The position numbers and the translations under genes are program-made. From contig NZ_PGTC01000010.1 in assembly GCF_002786295.1 (NCBI RefSeq), forward strand, positions 62,001 to 126,000: a DNA stretch of 64,000 bases, written 5' to 3'. Under the pieces are notes generated by a model that had not been told where the DNA came from, made no database searches, and was given only the letters and a program-made list of their open reading frames with translations. This document shows positions 26,808 through 35,126 of this stretch, in pieces (positions within the stretch are counted from its first letter, which is position 1; each line of letters begins with the position of its first letter). This DNA is from Pseudooceanicola marinus. Lineage in GTDB: Bacteria > Pseudomonadota > Alphaproteobacteria > Rhodobacterales > Rhodobacteraceae.

Positions 26808-27953
26808 ATGACCTTGCCCCTGCTGCCCGACCTTCACCTCACCGGCGCCCGCGTTCTGCGCCCGGGCGGCCTGACCGACGCGCCCCTGGGGCTGGCTGAC
26901 GGGCGGTTGGTCGGGGGCTGCCCCGGCCGCGCGGTGGACCTGTCCGGCTGGTGGGTCCTGCCGGGCATCGTCGACGCCCATGGCGACGGGTTCGAGCGTC
27001 ACCTGGCGCCCCGGCGCGGCGCCTTGCGCGACCTGGGCGACGGGCTGGCGATGGCGGCGGCCGAACTGGCGGTGAACGGGATCACCACGGCGATGCTGGC
27101 GCAGTTCTTCTCCTGGGAAGGCGGCATGCGCAGCCCTGATTTCGCCGAGGCCATGGCCGAGGCCCACGCCACACTTGCGCCGTCCCAGGCGGTGGACCTG
27201 CGCCTGCAGCTGCGGCTGGAGGTGTCTCTGATCGACGCCTTCCCTTGTGCGGCGGCCCTGATCGACCGGCATGACATCCGCTATCTGGTGCTGAACGACC
27301 ATCTGCCCCATGCCGCCCTCGCAGCAGGGAAGAAGCCCCTGCGGTTGACCGGCCAGGCGCTGAAATCCGGGCGCAGCCCGGAGGCGCACTTGGCGATGAT
27401 GCAGGCGCTGCACGACCGCATGGCGGAGGTGCCTGCCGCGCTCGCCGCCCTCATGGCCGCCCGACCGGGGCTATTAATCGGGAGCCACGACGATGCCACG
27501 CCCGAGGATCGGCAGCACTGGCGCGCACTTGGCGCCCGGGTGTCCGAGTTCCCCGAAACCCGCGCGGCCGCTGCCGAGGCCCGGGCGGGCGGCGATCCGG
27601 TCGTGCTGGGTGCGCCCAACGTGGTGCGCGGCGGATCCCACGCGAAGAAGGTTTCGGCGGCAGAACTGGTGGCCGAGGGGCTCTGCTCTGCCCTGGCCTC
27701 CGACTATCACTATCCGGCGCCGCGCCAGGCGGCGCTGAAGCTTGCGTCCGAGATCGGGATCGAGGCGGCCTGGGGGCTCGTCTCCTCCGGCCCGGCGGCG
27801 ATGCTGGGGCTCGCCGATCGCGGGACGCTGGAAGCGGGCAAACGCGCCGACCTGGTGATCCTCGATCCCGACACGGGCCGCGTCGGCGCCACCATCGCGG
27901 GCGGGCGCCTGGCCTGGCTGGGCGCGGAGCTGGCAGCCCGGTTCCTGGCTTAG
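26808..27953 (+). CDS. phnM: Alpha-D-ribose 1-methylphosphonate 5-triphosphate diphosphatase
   Basis: Amidohydrolase-superfamily protein of 381 residues, PhnM of the C-P lyase route for phosphonate use. Characteristic segments: WWVLPGIVDAHGDGFERHL (metal-binding His in DAHGD), LNDHLPH, GLLIGSHDDATPE, and the PhnM-specific APNVVRGGSHAKKVSA followed by CSALASDYHYPA. No Shine-Dalgarno is obvious before the ATG at 26808. No other phn gene lies in this window, so it appears as an isolated paralog; in a full pathway it works with PhnGHIJKL. Confidence 0.88.
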   Translation: MTLPLLPDLHLTGARVLRPGGLTDAPLGLADGRLVGGCPGRAVDLSGWWVLPGIVDAHGDGFERHLAPRRGALRDLGDGLAMAAAELAVNGITTAMLAQFFSWEGGMRSPDFAEAMAEAHATLAPSQAVDLRLQLRLEVSLIDAFPCAAALIDRHDIRYLVLNDHLPHAALAAGKKPLRLTGQALKSGRSPEAHLAMMQALHDRMAEVPAALAALMAARPGLLIGSHDDATPEDRQHWRALGARVSEFPETRAAAAEARAGGDPVVLGAPNVVRGGSHAKKVSAAELVAEGLCSALASDYHYPAPRQAALKLASEIGIEAAWGLVSSGPAAMLGLADRGTLEAGKRADLVILDPDTGRVGATIAGGRLAWLGAELAARFLA

Positions 27954-27972
27954 CGCCACTCGCGGGCGGGGC

Positions 27973-28038
27973 AGGGGGCGCTGCCCCCCTTGAGCCTGCG
28001 GCTCAATTCCCCCCGGAGTATTTTCGACGAAGTGAAGA
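27973..28038 (+). repeat. Dispersed two-hairpin intergenic repeat, copy D
   Basis: Hairpin 1 AGGGGGC-GCT-GCCCCCCT (27973-27990), hairpin 2 TTGAGCC-TGC-GGCTCAA (27990-28006), core CCCCCCGGAGTATTTTCG followed by ACGAAGTGAAG. Starts 20 bp after the phnM stop. Confidence 0.75.
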
Positions 28039-28148
28039 CAGGGGCGGAGCGCTGTCGCCCGGTCGTTCGTCCTGATGTCGCCATCTTGGCTGAGAAGGCG
28101 CCGATCCGGAGCTGATCGCCTGGTCGGTACCTCCCGGGCGCAGGCGCT

Positions 28149-28184
28149 GACTTCTCTTTGCCGGAAATATCCCCGCCGCAGGCC
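28149..28184 (-). repeat. Dispersed repeat, degenerate copy E (inverted)
   Basis: On the minus strand GCC-TGC-GGC, then GGGGATATTTCCGGC and AAAGAGAAG. It keeps the core and the GAAG tail but the first hairpin is lost. It faces copy D about 110 bp away in the phnM-purE gap, which otherwise contains only the purE promoter. Confidence 0.5.
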
Positions 28185-28229
28185 TCGCCCGGTCCTGGCG
28201 ATATCGGGGCCGGGGGCGCGCCGCGCCGA

Positions 28230-28257
28230 TTGCTCCTGACGGCAAATCCACTATAAA
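28230..28257 (+). promoter_or_regulatory. Likely sigma70 promoter of purEK
   Basis: TTGCTC (28230-28235), 16-bp spacer, TATAAA (28252-28257), 32 bp before the purE ATG. The -10 box is strong and the -35 box moderate. Confidence 0.55.
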
Positions 28258-28289
28258 CGCGGCTCGGATCCCCCCGCGGAGGCAGGCAG

Positions 28290-28778
28290 ATGAGCGCAAT
28301 CAAGGTCGGAATCATCATGGGCAGCCAGTCGGACTGGCCGACGATGAAGGAGGCCGCCACCATCCTGGATGAGTTGGGCGTGCCCTACGAGGCGAAGATC
28401 GTCTCGGCGCATCGCACGCCGGATCGCCTGTGGTCCTACGGGCGCGAGGCCGCGGGCCGGGGCCTGCAGGTGATCATCGCCGGCGCCGGCGGTGCCGCGC
28501 ATCTGCCGGGCATGATGGCCTCGAAGACCCGGGTGCCGGTGATCGGCGTGCCGGTGCAGACGCGGGCGCTGTCGGGCGTCGACAGCCTCTATTCCATCGT
28601 CCAGATGCCCAAGGGCTTCCCTGTTGCGACCATGGCCATCGGCGCGGCTGGTGCGGCCAATGCGGGCCTGATGGCGGCCGGTATCCTGGCCAATGCCGAT
28701 GCCGACCTCGCCGCCCGGCTGGAGGCCTGGCGCGAGGCCCTGTCGGCCTCCATCCCCGAGGAGCCTTCCGATGACTGA
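28290..28778 (+). CDS. purE: N5-carboxyaminoimidazole ribonucleotide mutase
   Basis: Class I PurE of 162 residues; it moves the carboxyl group of N5-CAIR to make CAIR in purine synthesis. Family motifs: [22 protein letters not shown] (with the catalytic His), [12 protein letters not shown], and [14 protein letters not shown]. Its last codons overlap the purK start by 8 bp (ATG at 28771), showing translational coupling. Confidence 0.96.
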   Translation: MSAIKVGIIMGSQSDWPTMKEAATILDELGVPYEAKIVSAHRTPDRLWSYGREAAGRGLQVIIAGAGGAAHLPGMMASKTRVPVIGVPVQTRALSGVDSLYSIVQMPKGFPVATMAIGAAGAANAGLMAAGILANADADLAARLEAWREALSASIPEEPSDD

Positions 28779-29844
28779 CATGCTTGCCCCCGGCGCGACC
28801 ATCGGCATCCTGGGCGGCGGCCAGCTGGGCCGGATGCTGGCCGTGGCGGCCTCCCGCCTCGGGCTGAAGACCCACGTCTTCGAGCCGGGCGCCAACCCGC
28901 CCGCGGGCCAGGTGGCAGACCGGCTGACCATGGCCGGCTACGACGACGCGGAGGCCCTGCGGACCTTCGCCGAGGCCGTCGACGTGGTCACCTATGAATT
29001 CGAGAATATCCCGACCTCGGCGCTGGACGTCATCGAGGCGATCCGCCCGATCCGCCCGGGGCGCGAGGCGCTGCGCGTCAGCCAGGACCGACTGAGCGAA
29101 AAGGACTACCTGTCGGAGCTGGGCCTGACCACGGCGCCCTATGCCGACATCACCGACCTTGCTTCGCTGGAGGCCGCGCTGGCCGCCTTCGGCACCCCGG
29201 CGATCCTGAAGACCCGCCGCTTCGGCTATGACGGCAAGGGGCAGGTGCGGATCACCGATGCCGCCCAGGCCGGTGACGCCCTGGGCGAGCTGCAGGGCGC
29301 GCCTGCCGTGCTGGAAGGCTTCGTCGACTTCAGCGCCGAGATCTCGATCATCGGGGCGCGCGGGCTGGACGGGGCCGTGGCCTGTTTCGATCCGGGCGAG
29401 AATATCCACCGCGAGGGCATCCTGCGCGAAACCACCGTGCCCGCCGCGATCCCCGCCAGCCTGCGTACCGATGCGGTGCTGCTGGCCGCGAAGATCCTTG
29501 GCGCGCTCGACTACGTCGGCGTCATGGGGGTGGAGCTGTTCGTGACGCCCAAGGGCCTGGTGGTGAACGAGATCGCGCCGCGGGTGCACAATTCGGGCCA
29601 CTGGACCCAGAATGGCTGCGCCGTGGACCAGTTCGAACAGCATATCCGCGCCGTGGCTGGCTGGCCCCTGGGCGACGGGCAGCGCCATTCCAACGTGGTG
29701 ATGGAGAACCTGATCGGCGACGACATGGACCGGGTGCCGGAGCTGGCCAAGCGGTCGGGGGCGGCGCTGCACCTCTACGGCAAGGCCGAGACCCGCGCAG
29801 GCCGCAAGATGGGCCACGTGAACCTGGTCACCCCGCTGAGCTGA
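28771..29844 (+). CDS. purK: N5-carboxyaminoimidazole ribonucleotide synthase
   Basis: ATP-grasp ligase of 357 residues that carboxylates AIR with ATP and bicarbonate. Visible: [20 protein letters not shown] at the N-terminus, ATP-binding [19 protein letters not shown]-type strand, and [13 protein letters not shown] near the active site. The ATG at 28771 overlaps purE. Followed by a strong terminator. PurE and PurK act one after the other, so coupling makes sense. Confidence 0.96.
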   Translation: MTDMLAPGATIGILGGGQLGRMLAVAASRLGLKTHVFEPGANPPAGQVADRLTMAGYDDAEALRTFAEAVDVVTYEFENIPTSALDVIEAIRPIRPGREALRVSQDRLSEKDYLSELGLTTAPYADITDLASLEAALAAFGTPAILKTRRFGYDGKGQVRITDAAQAGDALGELQGAPAVLEGFVDFSAEISIIGARGLDGAVACFDPGENIHREGILRETTVPAAIPASLRTDAVLLAAKILGALDYVGVMGVELFVTPKGLVVNEIAPRVHNSGHWTQNGCAVDQFEQHIRAVAGWPLGDGQRHSNVVMENLIGDDMDRVPELAKRSGAALHLYGKAETRAGRKMGHVNLVTPLS

Positions 29845-29863
29845 CGCCAGCCGATTTGACAGC

Positions 29864-29896
29864 AAAGGGCGCCGCGAATCTCCGGGGCGCCTTTTT
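29864..29896 (+). terminator. Rho-independent terminator of purEK
   Basis: AAAGGGCGCC (29864-29873) pairs with GGCGCCTTTT, giving a 10-bp stem including one G-U pair, and ends in a T run. Confidence 0.9.
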
Positions 29897-29924
29897 CGTG
29901 CCGTGCGGTCGGCCTGCGCGAGCT

Positions 29925-30149
29925 TCAGGCGATGATGTCGGGGGTCAGCCGGTCCTCGATCAGGGCGATCCGGTCCTTCAATGTCAGCTTCTTTTTCTTC
30001 AGCCGCTGGATGGTCAGCCGGTCCGAGGTGGCGCGGTCTTCCAGCGCCTTGATCGCCTCATCGAGGTCGCGGTGCTCGGCGCGGAAATGCTCCAGCTCCA
30101 CCCGCAGCACCTCGTCGGTCTTCATGGAGATGTCGGTGGGGGCATTCAT
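29925..30149 (-). CDS. DUF465/YdcH-family small coiled-coil protein
   Basis: A 74-residue, highly charged helical protein: VLRVELEHFRAEHRDLDEAIKALEDR then LTIQRLKKKKLTLKDRIALIEDRL. This is the YdcH/DUF465 pattern, a single hairpin of helices of unknown role. The ATG at 30149 is supported by fit to the family; a longer frame is not. It diverges from the hsp20 gene and shares its 160-bp upstream region. Confidence 0.85.
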   Translation of the reverse strand: MNAPTDISMKTDEVLRVELEHFRAEHRDLDEAIKALEDRATSDRLTIQRLKKKKLTLKDRIALIEDRLTPDIIA

Positions 30150-30212
30150 GGTTGATTCGCTTTGTTTGGGCCGGGCGGTCAGGATAGCGCAAACGACCGT
30201 ATTCGCAAAAAC

Positions 30213-30241
30213 CTTGCAGCCCGTCCGCCCCCTCCCCATAT
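30213..30241 (+). promoter_or_regulatory. RpoH (sigma32)-type heat-shock promoter of hsp20
   Basis: CTTGCA (30213-30218), 15-bp spacer, CCCCATAT (30234-30241), close to the sigma32 consensus CTTGAA-N13-17-CCCCATNT. Transcription would begin near 30250, leaving a leader of about 60 nt. Confidence 0.7.
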
Positions 30242-30249
30242 TGAGAGTA

Positions 30250-30310
30250 CGGACCTTGCCGCTGACGGGAGGTTCGCATCAGACGTCGCTTTACGCCAAG
30301 GACGCAAGGA
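30250..30310 (+). promoter_or_regulatory. Possible RNA-thermometer leader of hsp20
   Basis: CCTTGC at 30254-30259 can pair with GCAAGG at 30304-30309, just before the ATG, or its first five bases with CAAGG at 30297-30301, which contains the better-placed AAGGA ribosome site. Hiding the ribosome site in this way is what ROSE-type thermometers do in alphaproteobacterial small heat-shock genes. The match to ROSE is partial; this is inference. Confidence 0.4.
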
Positions 30311-30724
30311 ATGAGCAAGTTGACCCTGGGGTCGCACCCCTATCTTCTCGGGTTCGAACAATTGGAACGGCTGCTGGAACGCAGCGCGAAATCCGGAAAC
30401 GAGGGCTATCCGCCCTTCAATATCGAACAGACATCCGAGAATTCATATCGCATCACCCTCGCGGTGGCGGGCTTTGCCGAAGAGGATCTGGCGATCACGC
30501 TGGAAGACCGGCAGCTGGTCATCCGGGGCCGCCAGACCGATGACGGCGACGGGCGCGTCTTCCTGCACCGTGGGATCGCGGCGCGGCAGTTCCAGCGCAG
30601 TTTCGTCCTCGCCGAAGGGGTCGAAGTGGGCGAAGCGGTGATGGAAAACGGCCTGCTGCATGTGGATCTGAGCCGGGCCGAGCCCGAGCGGGTGATCCAG
30701 CGGATCGACATCCGCCGCGGCTGA
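30311..30724 (+). CDS. Small heat-shock protein, Hsp20/IbpA family
   Basis: A 137-residue alpha-crystallin-domain chaperone that holds unfolding proteins. Family features: YPPFNIEQTSENSYRITLAVAGFAEEDLAI (start of the domain), RQLVIRGRQ, and the GLLHVDLSR strand; the C-terminal I-x-I/V motif is present as IQRIDI. Preceded by a sigma32-type promoter. The DUF1150 gene begins 26 bp downstream, an order found widely in alphaproteobacteria. Confidence 0.93.
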   Translation: MSKLTLGSHPYLLGFEQLERLLERSAKSGNEGYPPFNIEQTSENSYRITLAVAGFAEEDLAITLEDRQLVIRGRQTDDGDGRVFLHRGIAARQFQRSFVLAEGVEVGEAVMENGLLHVDLSRAEPERVIQRIDIRRG

Positions 30725-30750
30725 CAGAGACAATCGAAAGGGGTAACGCC

Positions 30751-30990
30751 ATGACCTATGATCAAGATTACGATGAAACGGCCATCCTCAGCGAAGCCGC
30801 GAAAGTGGTTTACGTGCGTGCCGTGAAGGCCGCCGATCTGCCCGAGGATGTGCGCGAGCAGGTGCCCGGGGTGAAACAGCTTTTCGCCGTCCATGATTCG
30901 ATGGGCGAACGCCTGGCCCTCGTGCGCGACCGTGAAACCGCCTTCATCCTGGCGCGCCAGAACGACCTGGCGCCGGTGACGGTGCACTGA
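30751..30990 (+). CDS. DUF1150-family protein, heat-shock operon partner
   Basis: A 79-residue acidic protein recognisable by VVYVRAVKAADLPEDVREQVPG and LFAVHDSMGERLALVRDRETAF..ARQNDLAPVTVH, the DUF1150 pattern. Function unknown; the constant link with Hsp20 suggests a role in the stress response. Ribosome site AAAGGGG precedes the ATG. A 12-bp hairpin follows its stop. Confidence 0.88.
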   Translation: MTYDQDYDETAILSEAAKVVYVRAVKAADLPEDVREQVPGVKQLFAVHDSMGERLALVRDRETAFILARQNDLAPVTVH

Positions 30991-31024
30991 GGCGTCTTCT
31001 TGGCGCCGCATTGAGAGATGACCG

Positions 31025-31060
31025 AACGGCCCGCGTCCCACGCGGGCCGTTTCGCGTTTC
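31025..31060 (+). terminator. 12-bp hairpin after DUF1150 gene
   Basis: AACGGCCCGCGT-CCC-ACGCGGGCCGTT (31025-31051), followed by TCGCGTTTC. Strong stem, weak T tract. Confidence 0.75.
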
Positions 31061-31100
31061 AGAAGCGGTGCATCAGAAGCCGGGCAGGGACGTCCATAGC

Positions 31101-31127
31101 AAAAGGGCCGGTCCAACGGACCGGCCC
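31101..31127 (-). terminator. Rho-independent terminator of trxB
   Basis: Minus strand: 10-bp stem (31105-31114 with 31118-31127) followed by four T (A bases 31101-31104 on the plus strand), 30 bp after the trxB stop. Confidence 0.85.
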
Positions 31128-31156
31128 CTTGCCATTCTGCCATCAGGTCGCGACGA

Positions 31157-32149
31157 TCAGCTGATCTCGGCCACGTCCTCGGGGGTGTCGATGGTCGGCG
31201 CCTCGGCCATGCCTTCGGCGGCCAGGAAGTGTTCCGCATCCAGCGCCGCCATGCAGCCCATGCCGGCGGAGGTGACGGCCTGGCGATACTTGTGGTCGGT
31301 CAGATCGCCGGCGGCGAAGACACCGGGCACAGAGGTCGCGGTGGAGCCCGGGGTGACCTTCACGTAGCCGCCGTTGTGCAGCTCCAGCTGGTCCTTCACC
31401 AGCTCGTTGGCCGGAGCATGGCCGATGGCCACGAAGACGCCCTTGCAGGGGATCTCGGTCACCTCGCCGGTTTCCACGTGCTTCACCCTCACGGCCTCGA
31501 CGCCCTTCGGGTTGTCCTCGCCCACGACCTCGTCCAGCGTGTGGTGCCACAGCGGCTCGATCTTCGGGTTCTTCATCAGGCGGTCGATCAGGATCTTCTC
31601 GGCGCGCAGCTCGCCGCGGCGGTGGATCAGCGTGACCTTGGAGGCGAAGTTGGTCAGGAACAGCGCCTCTTCCACGGCGGTGTTGCCGCCGCCGATCACC
31701 ACGATTTCCTGGCCGCGATAGAAGAAGCCGTCACAGGTGGCGCAGGCCGAGACGCCGAAGCCCTTGAAGGCCTCTTCGCTGTCGAGGCCCAGCCACTTGG
31801 CGCGGGCGCCGGTGGCCAGGATCACCGCGTCGGCGATGTATTCTTTGCCGCTGTCGCCCTTGGCCACGAAGGGCCGCTTGCTGAGGTCCAGATCGGTGAT
31901 GATGTCGCCGACGATCTCGGTGCCCATGGCGCGGGCGTGGGCTTCCATGTTGACCATCAGATCGGGGCCCTGGATCTCGGTGTTGCCGGGCCAGTTCTCG
32001 ACCTCGGTGGTGGTGGTCAGCTGGCCGCCCGGTTCGATCCCCTGGACCAGGATCGGTTCCAGCATGGCGCGGCTGGCATAGACCCCTGCGGTGTAGCCCG
32101 CCGGGCCGGAGCCGATGATCAGAACCTTGGTCTTGCGCGTCTCGGTCAT
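31157..32149 (-). CDS. trxB: Thioredoxin reductase
   Basis: NADPH- and FAD-dependent reductase of 330 residues that recycles cytoplasmic thioredoxin. FAD site [10 protein letters not shown] (residues 13-22), redox disulfide CATC (Cys136/Cys139), NADPH site [13 protein letters not shown], and the C-terminal [22 protein letters not shown]. The last 15 residues, rich in Ala/Glu/Pro, extend a little beyond the usual end. The gene diverges from an Lrp-type regulator 196 bp away, which may regulate it. Confidence 0.95.
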   Translation of the reverse strand: MTETRKTKVLIIGSGPAGYTAGVYASRAMLEPILVQGIEPGGQLTTTTEVENWPGNTEIQGPDLMVNMEAHARAMGTEIVGDIITDLDLSKRPFVAKGDSGKEYIADAVILATGARAKWLGLDSEEAFKGFGVSACATCDGFFYRGQEIVVIGGGNTAVEEALFLTNFASKVTLIHRRGELRAEKILIDRLMKNPKIEPLWHHTLDEVVGEDNPKGVEAVRVKHVETGEVTEIPCKGVFVAIGHAPANELVKDQLELHNGGYVKVTPGSTATSVPGVFAAGDLTDHKYRQAVTSAGMGCMAALDAEHFLAAEGMAEAPTIDTPEDVAEIS

Positions 32150-32345
32150 CCCGGAGTCCCCTTTGAAATAAAGCTCCTGCCTACTTAAGTCGGCGCCCGC
32201 GTCCATGCAAGCGAGCGGGCCTGCGGGCTGTCCTGCCCGTGAAGAGGACGGATTTGTCGGCTCTCGCGACTTATTCTTGCGCAGTTGTGAAACTTTATTG
32301 CTCGTCCGGATGGTGATGGTATAAGAATCGCAAATTCGGGAGAAC

Positions 32346-32849
32346 ATGATGCCTGGAACCAGACTGGATCCGATCGACAGGAAAATCCTGGCCGAACTGC
32401 AGGCCGATGGTCGCATGACCAACGTCGAGCTGGCCAAGCGGGTGGGTATATCCGCGCCGCCCTGCCTGCGTCGGGTCCGCACCCTGGAAGAGCAGGGGTA
32501 TATCCGCGGCTACCACGCCGAGGTTGACAGCCGCGAGTTGGGATTCGAGGTGCAGGTCTTCGCCATGGTCGGTCTGCAGAGCCAGGCCGAGGCGGATCTG
32601 GTGGCCTTCGAGATGCGCTGCCGTGGCTGGCCGCTGGTGCGCGAATGCCACATGCTGAACGGCGAGGTGGACTTCATCCTGAAATGCGTGGCCCCCGACC
32701 TGTCGACCTTCCAGAGCTTCCTGACCAGCGAGCTGACGGCGGCGGAGAACGTCGCCAGCGTGAAGACCTCGCTGGTGATCCGCGGTGCCAAGGACGAACC
32801 CGGCGTGCCTTTCGAGGTGCTGGAGGAGCGGCTGGCGCGCGACGCCTGA
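32346..32849 (+). CDS. Lrp/AsnC-family transcriptional regulator
   Basis: Protein of 167 residues. N-terminal helix-turn-helix: [47 protein letters not shown], and the C-terminal RAM ligand-binding fold with [14 protein letters not shown] and [11 protein letters not shown]. Lrp-type regulators sense amino acids. ATGs at 32346 and 32349 are both possible after GGGAG. TATAAG at about 32319 fits a -10 box. The divergent trxB is a possible target. Confidence 0.92.
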   Translation: MMPGTRLDPIDRKILAELQADGRMTNVELAKRVGISAPPCLRRVRTLEEQGYIRGYHAEVDSRELGFEVQVFAMVGLQSQAEADLVAFEMRCRGWPLVRECHMLNGEVDFILKCVAPDLSTFQSFLTSELTAAENVASVKTSLVIRGAKDEPGVPFEVLEERLARDA

Positions 32850-32870
32850 GGGCAGCCGGGACCGGACATG

Positions 32871-32893
32871 AAAAAGCCCCGCTCCGGCGGGGC
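32871..32893 (-). terminator. Terminator of the 48-residue protein gene
   Basis: GCCCCGC/GCGGGGC stem (32876-32882 with 32887-32893) with five A on its left side, so a T tract on the minus strand. It may also slow transcription from the Lrp gene. Confidence 0.75.
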
Positions 32894-32924
32894 TCTGGCG
32901 TTTGGGGGCGCGGATGTGCCCAGC

Positions 32925-33071
32925 TCAGGCGACGCCGCGTGCCTTGGCCGTGTCGCTGCGCATCTCGGCGGCGCGGGCACCGCGCGTCGCGCGGTTGTAG
33001 GGCAGGGAGACCTGGGCCGTCTTGGCGGTTTCGATCACGGATTTCATCCAACGCTTGGTCTGTGCACGCAT
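32925..33071 (-). CDS. Small basic protein of 48 residues, unknown function
   Basis: A short frame that ordinary length cut-offs miss: it begins MRAQTKRWMKSVIETAKTAQ, continues with SLPYNRATRGARAAEM, and ends TAKARGVA. Strongly basic with helical potential and no membrane segment. Support: ATG at 33071 with AGGTGAG ribosome site, normal codon use, and an own terminator at 32871-32893. I believe similar proteins exist in Rhodobacterales, but no function is known to me. Confidence 0.68.
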   Translation of the reverse strand: MRAQTKRWMKSVIETAKTAQVSLPYNRATRGARAAEMRSDTAKARGVA

Positions 33072-33213
33072 AACGCTCACCTGTCTCTTCTGGCCGGCCG
33101 CCCGGCGGAGTCTCTCAATGGTTAACCATCGCCCGACAATGCGGCCAGCATGGGGTGAATTGTGACCATTTCGTGGAAATTGGGCCCGGGCGATCGCGCC
33201 GGCGTCGCGTCGC

Positions 33214-33969
33214 CTAGAGGCAGATGACCGAGATCAGGCGCCCGTAGTCCGCCTCGCCCGCATGGGTCGCCCGCCGGTAGGAGAAGAACCGTTCTGGGTC
33301 CGAGTAGGTGCAATGCCGGGTCCACTCCGCCTCGCCCACGCCCGCGCGGCGCAGCCGGTGCAGGCCGAAGGACGGCAGGTCGAAGTGCAAGCGGTCGCCT
33401 TCGCCCCCGGCGAAGAACCGGCTGTTCTCGGGGTCTTCGATGATGAAGTCCTCCAGGAAATCCGGGCCCACCTCATAGGCGCGCTGGCTGATCGTCGGGC
33501 CGATGACGGCGCGGATGCGGCCGCGCTCTGCCCCCAGTTCGACCATGCTGTCCAGCGTGGCTTCCAGCACGCCGTCCAGCGCACCGCGCCAGCCGGCGTG
33601 GGCAGCAGCGATCACCTGTGCCTCCGGGTCGGCCAGGAGTACGGGCTGGCAGTCGGCGGTCAGCACGGCCAGGGCCACGCCGGGGGTCGCGGTGACAAGG
33701 GCGTCGGCTTCGGGCGCCGGGTGGGGCGGCTCCGTCACCGACATGGCGCGGGCGGAATGCACCTGTCGGGCCAGGGCCAGGTTCCCGGGGGCCACCTCCA
33801 TCGCACTAGCGACGCGGGCACGGTTGATCGCCACGATCTCGGCCTGGTCGGAGGACCCGGTGCCACAGTTCAGCCCGGCGAAGATCCCCGAAGAGGCGCC
33901 GCCCTTGCGGGTGAAGAAGCCGTGCCGGATGGGGGCAAGAGCCGGGGAGGTGATGATTTCGAGGGTCAT
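33214..33969 (-). CDS. pgeF: YfiH/PgeF-family purine nucleoside phosphorylase / cell-wall fidelity enzyme
   Basis: DUF152 laccase-domain protein of 251 residues. Motifs: RHGFFTRKGGASSG, RQVHSARAMSV (His), LTADCQPVLL (Cys), AAAHAGWRGAL (His), and IGPTISQRAYEVG. Members hydrolyse or phosphorolyse purine nucleosides and in E. coli remove misincorporated muropeptide amino acids; the old name is polyphenol oxidase. It forms one direction with the MidA-like gene and lgt, about 77 bp after the methyltransferase stop, so co-transcription is likely. Confidence 0.93.
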   Translation of the reverse strand: MTLEIITSPALAPIRHGFFTRKGGASSGIFAGLNCGTGSSDQAEIVAINRARVASAMEVAPGNLALARQVHSARAMSVTEPPHPAPEADALVTATPGVALAVLTADCQPVLLADPEAQVIAAAHAGWRGALDGVLEATLDSMVELGAERGRIRAVIGPTISQRAYEVGPDFLEDFIIEDPENSRFFAGGEGDRLHFDLPSFGLHRLRRAGVGEAEWTRHCTYSDPERFFSYRRATHAGEADYGRLISVICL

Positions 33970-34046
33970 GGCGAGCCTTGAAGGGGACGTTTCGACGAAT
34001 GGCAGGCGGTCGGGTTGGGCGTCCGGGGCGGGCCGGGCGCTGGCGG

Positions 34047-35126
34047 TCAGGGGGTCAGGCCGGGTTGCAGCCCCGGCGGAGGGCGCTGGCCCGGGGGTGT
34101 CAGCGCCAGAATCTTGAAGAGCGTCCCCATTTCCTCGGGGTGGGTCAAGCGGCGATGTGCGGTCACGTGGGCGTCAAGCGCGGCGCCGCTCAGCCCCTTG
34201 GCCAGGGCCTGGGCCCGTGCCGTGATGCCCAGCCGTTCGAGGAAGACGCCCTGGGTTTCCAGCCGCGTGGCGGTCGCGGGCAGGGCGGCGCGGGCCAGTT
34301 CGCCGAAGTCGACGTGGGCCGTCAGGTCGGCCTGGCCCGGGGTGGCGAAAGGATCGGCGAAGCCGTGGTGGCGCAGCGCCTGGAAGGTGTCCCCGAAGGA
34401 TCGCGCATCGCCGTAGTCGACGATCAGCGCCACGCCGCCCTGGCGGGTGATGTGCTGACCGAGCCTTCCGGCCCAGGCCAGCGCCTCGGGCGACAGTTCG
34501 ACCACGTCGCCCGCCTCGGTGTCGCCCAGGCGGTAGTCCAGGGCCGCCTGCGGCGCCGGTGTCGCCCAATCGGGCGCCAACCCGGCGTCGGTGGCGGTGA
34601 CTACGCGTTCCTGCCACAGCTCGCCTGTCGCGCGGCGGAACTGGCGGATCGGCAGGGCGTCGAAGAACTCGTTGGCGACCAGGAACAGGGGCAGCGGCGG
34701 CAGGTCTGACAGATCGTCGACCCAGACCGGCGCATGGCCCGCCAGCCGGGCGCGCTGCGCCTCGCGCAGGCGCGGCGAGGCCTCGACCAGCAGGATCTGG
34801 GCGGCCTCGTGAAAGCCCGGCACGGCCCGGGTGGCGCGCAGGATGTCGGCCATCAGCGTGCCGCGCCCCGGGCCCAGCTCGGCCAGCAGGAAGGCGGCGG
34901 GGCGCCCCTGGTCCAGCCAGCTCTGCGCCAGGGCCAGGCCCAGCAGTTCGCCGAACATCTGGCTGATTTCCGGCGCGGTGGTGAAATCGCCCTCGGCCCC
35001 GATGCTGGTCTGGGTGGTGTAATAGCCATGCGCCGGGTCCAGCAGGCAGGCCCGCATGTAGGCGTCCAGCGGCAGGGGGCCCTCCGCGGCGATGCGGGCG
35101 CGCAGGATCTCGGTCAGGGCGTTCAT
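34047..35126 (-). CDS. SAM-dependent methyltransferase, MidA/NDUFAF7 family
   Basis: DUF185-family protein of 359 residues. Signatures: GYYTTQTSIGAEGDFTTAPEISQMFGELLG, FLLAELGPGRGTLMADILRA (SAM site), and NEFFDALPIRQF. The mitochondrial relative NDUFAF7 methylates an Arg of a complex I subunit; the bacterial role may be the same, but this is inferred. ATG at 35126 overlaps the lgt stop (ATGA), so translation is coupled. Confidence 0.92.
   Translation of the reverse strand: MNALTEILRARIAAEGPLPLDAYMRACLLDPAHGYYTTQTSIGAEGDFTTAPEISQMFGELLGLALAQSWLDQGRPAAFLLAELGPGRGTLMADILRATRAVPGFHEAAQILLVEASPRLREAQRARLAGHAPVWVDDLSDLPPLPLFLVANEFFDALPIRQFRRATGELWQERVVTATDAGLAPDWATPAPQAALDYRLGDTEAGDVVELSPEALAWAGRLGQHITRQGGVALIVDYGDARSFGDTFQALRHHGFADPFATPGQADLTAHVDFGELARAALPATATRLETQGVFLERLGITARAQALAKGLSGAALDAHVTAHRRLTHPEEMGTLFKILALTPPGQRPPPGLQPGLTP

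Noticed and set aside
28474-29865. 463-codon minus-strand open frame
   Set aside because: Antisense shadow of purE and purK.
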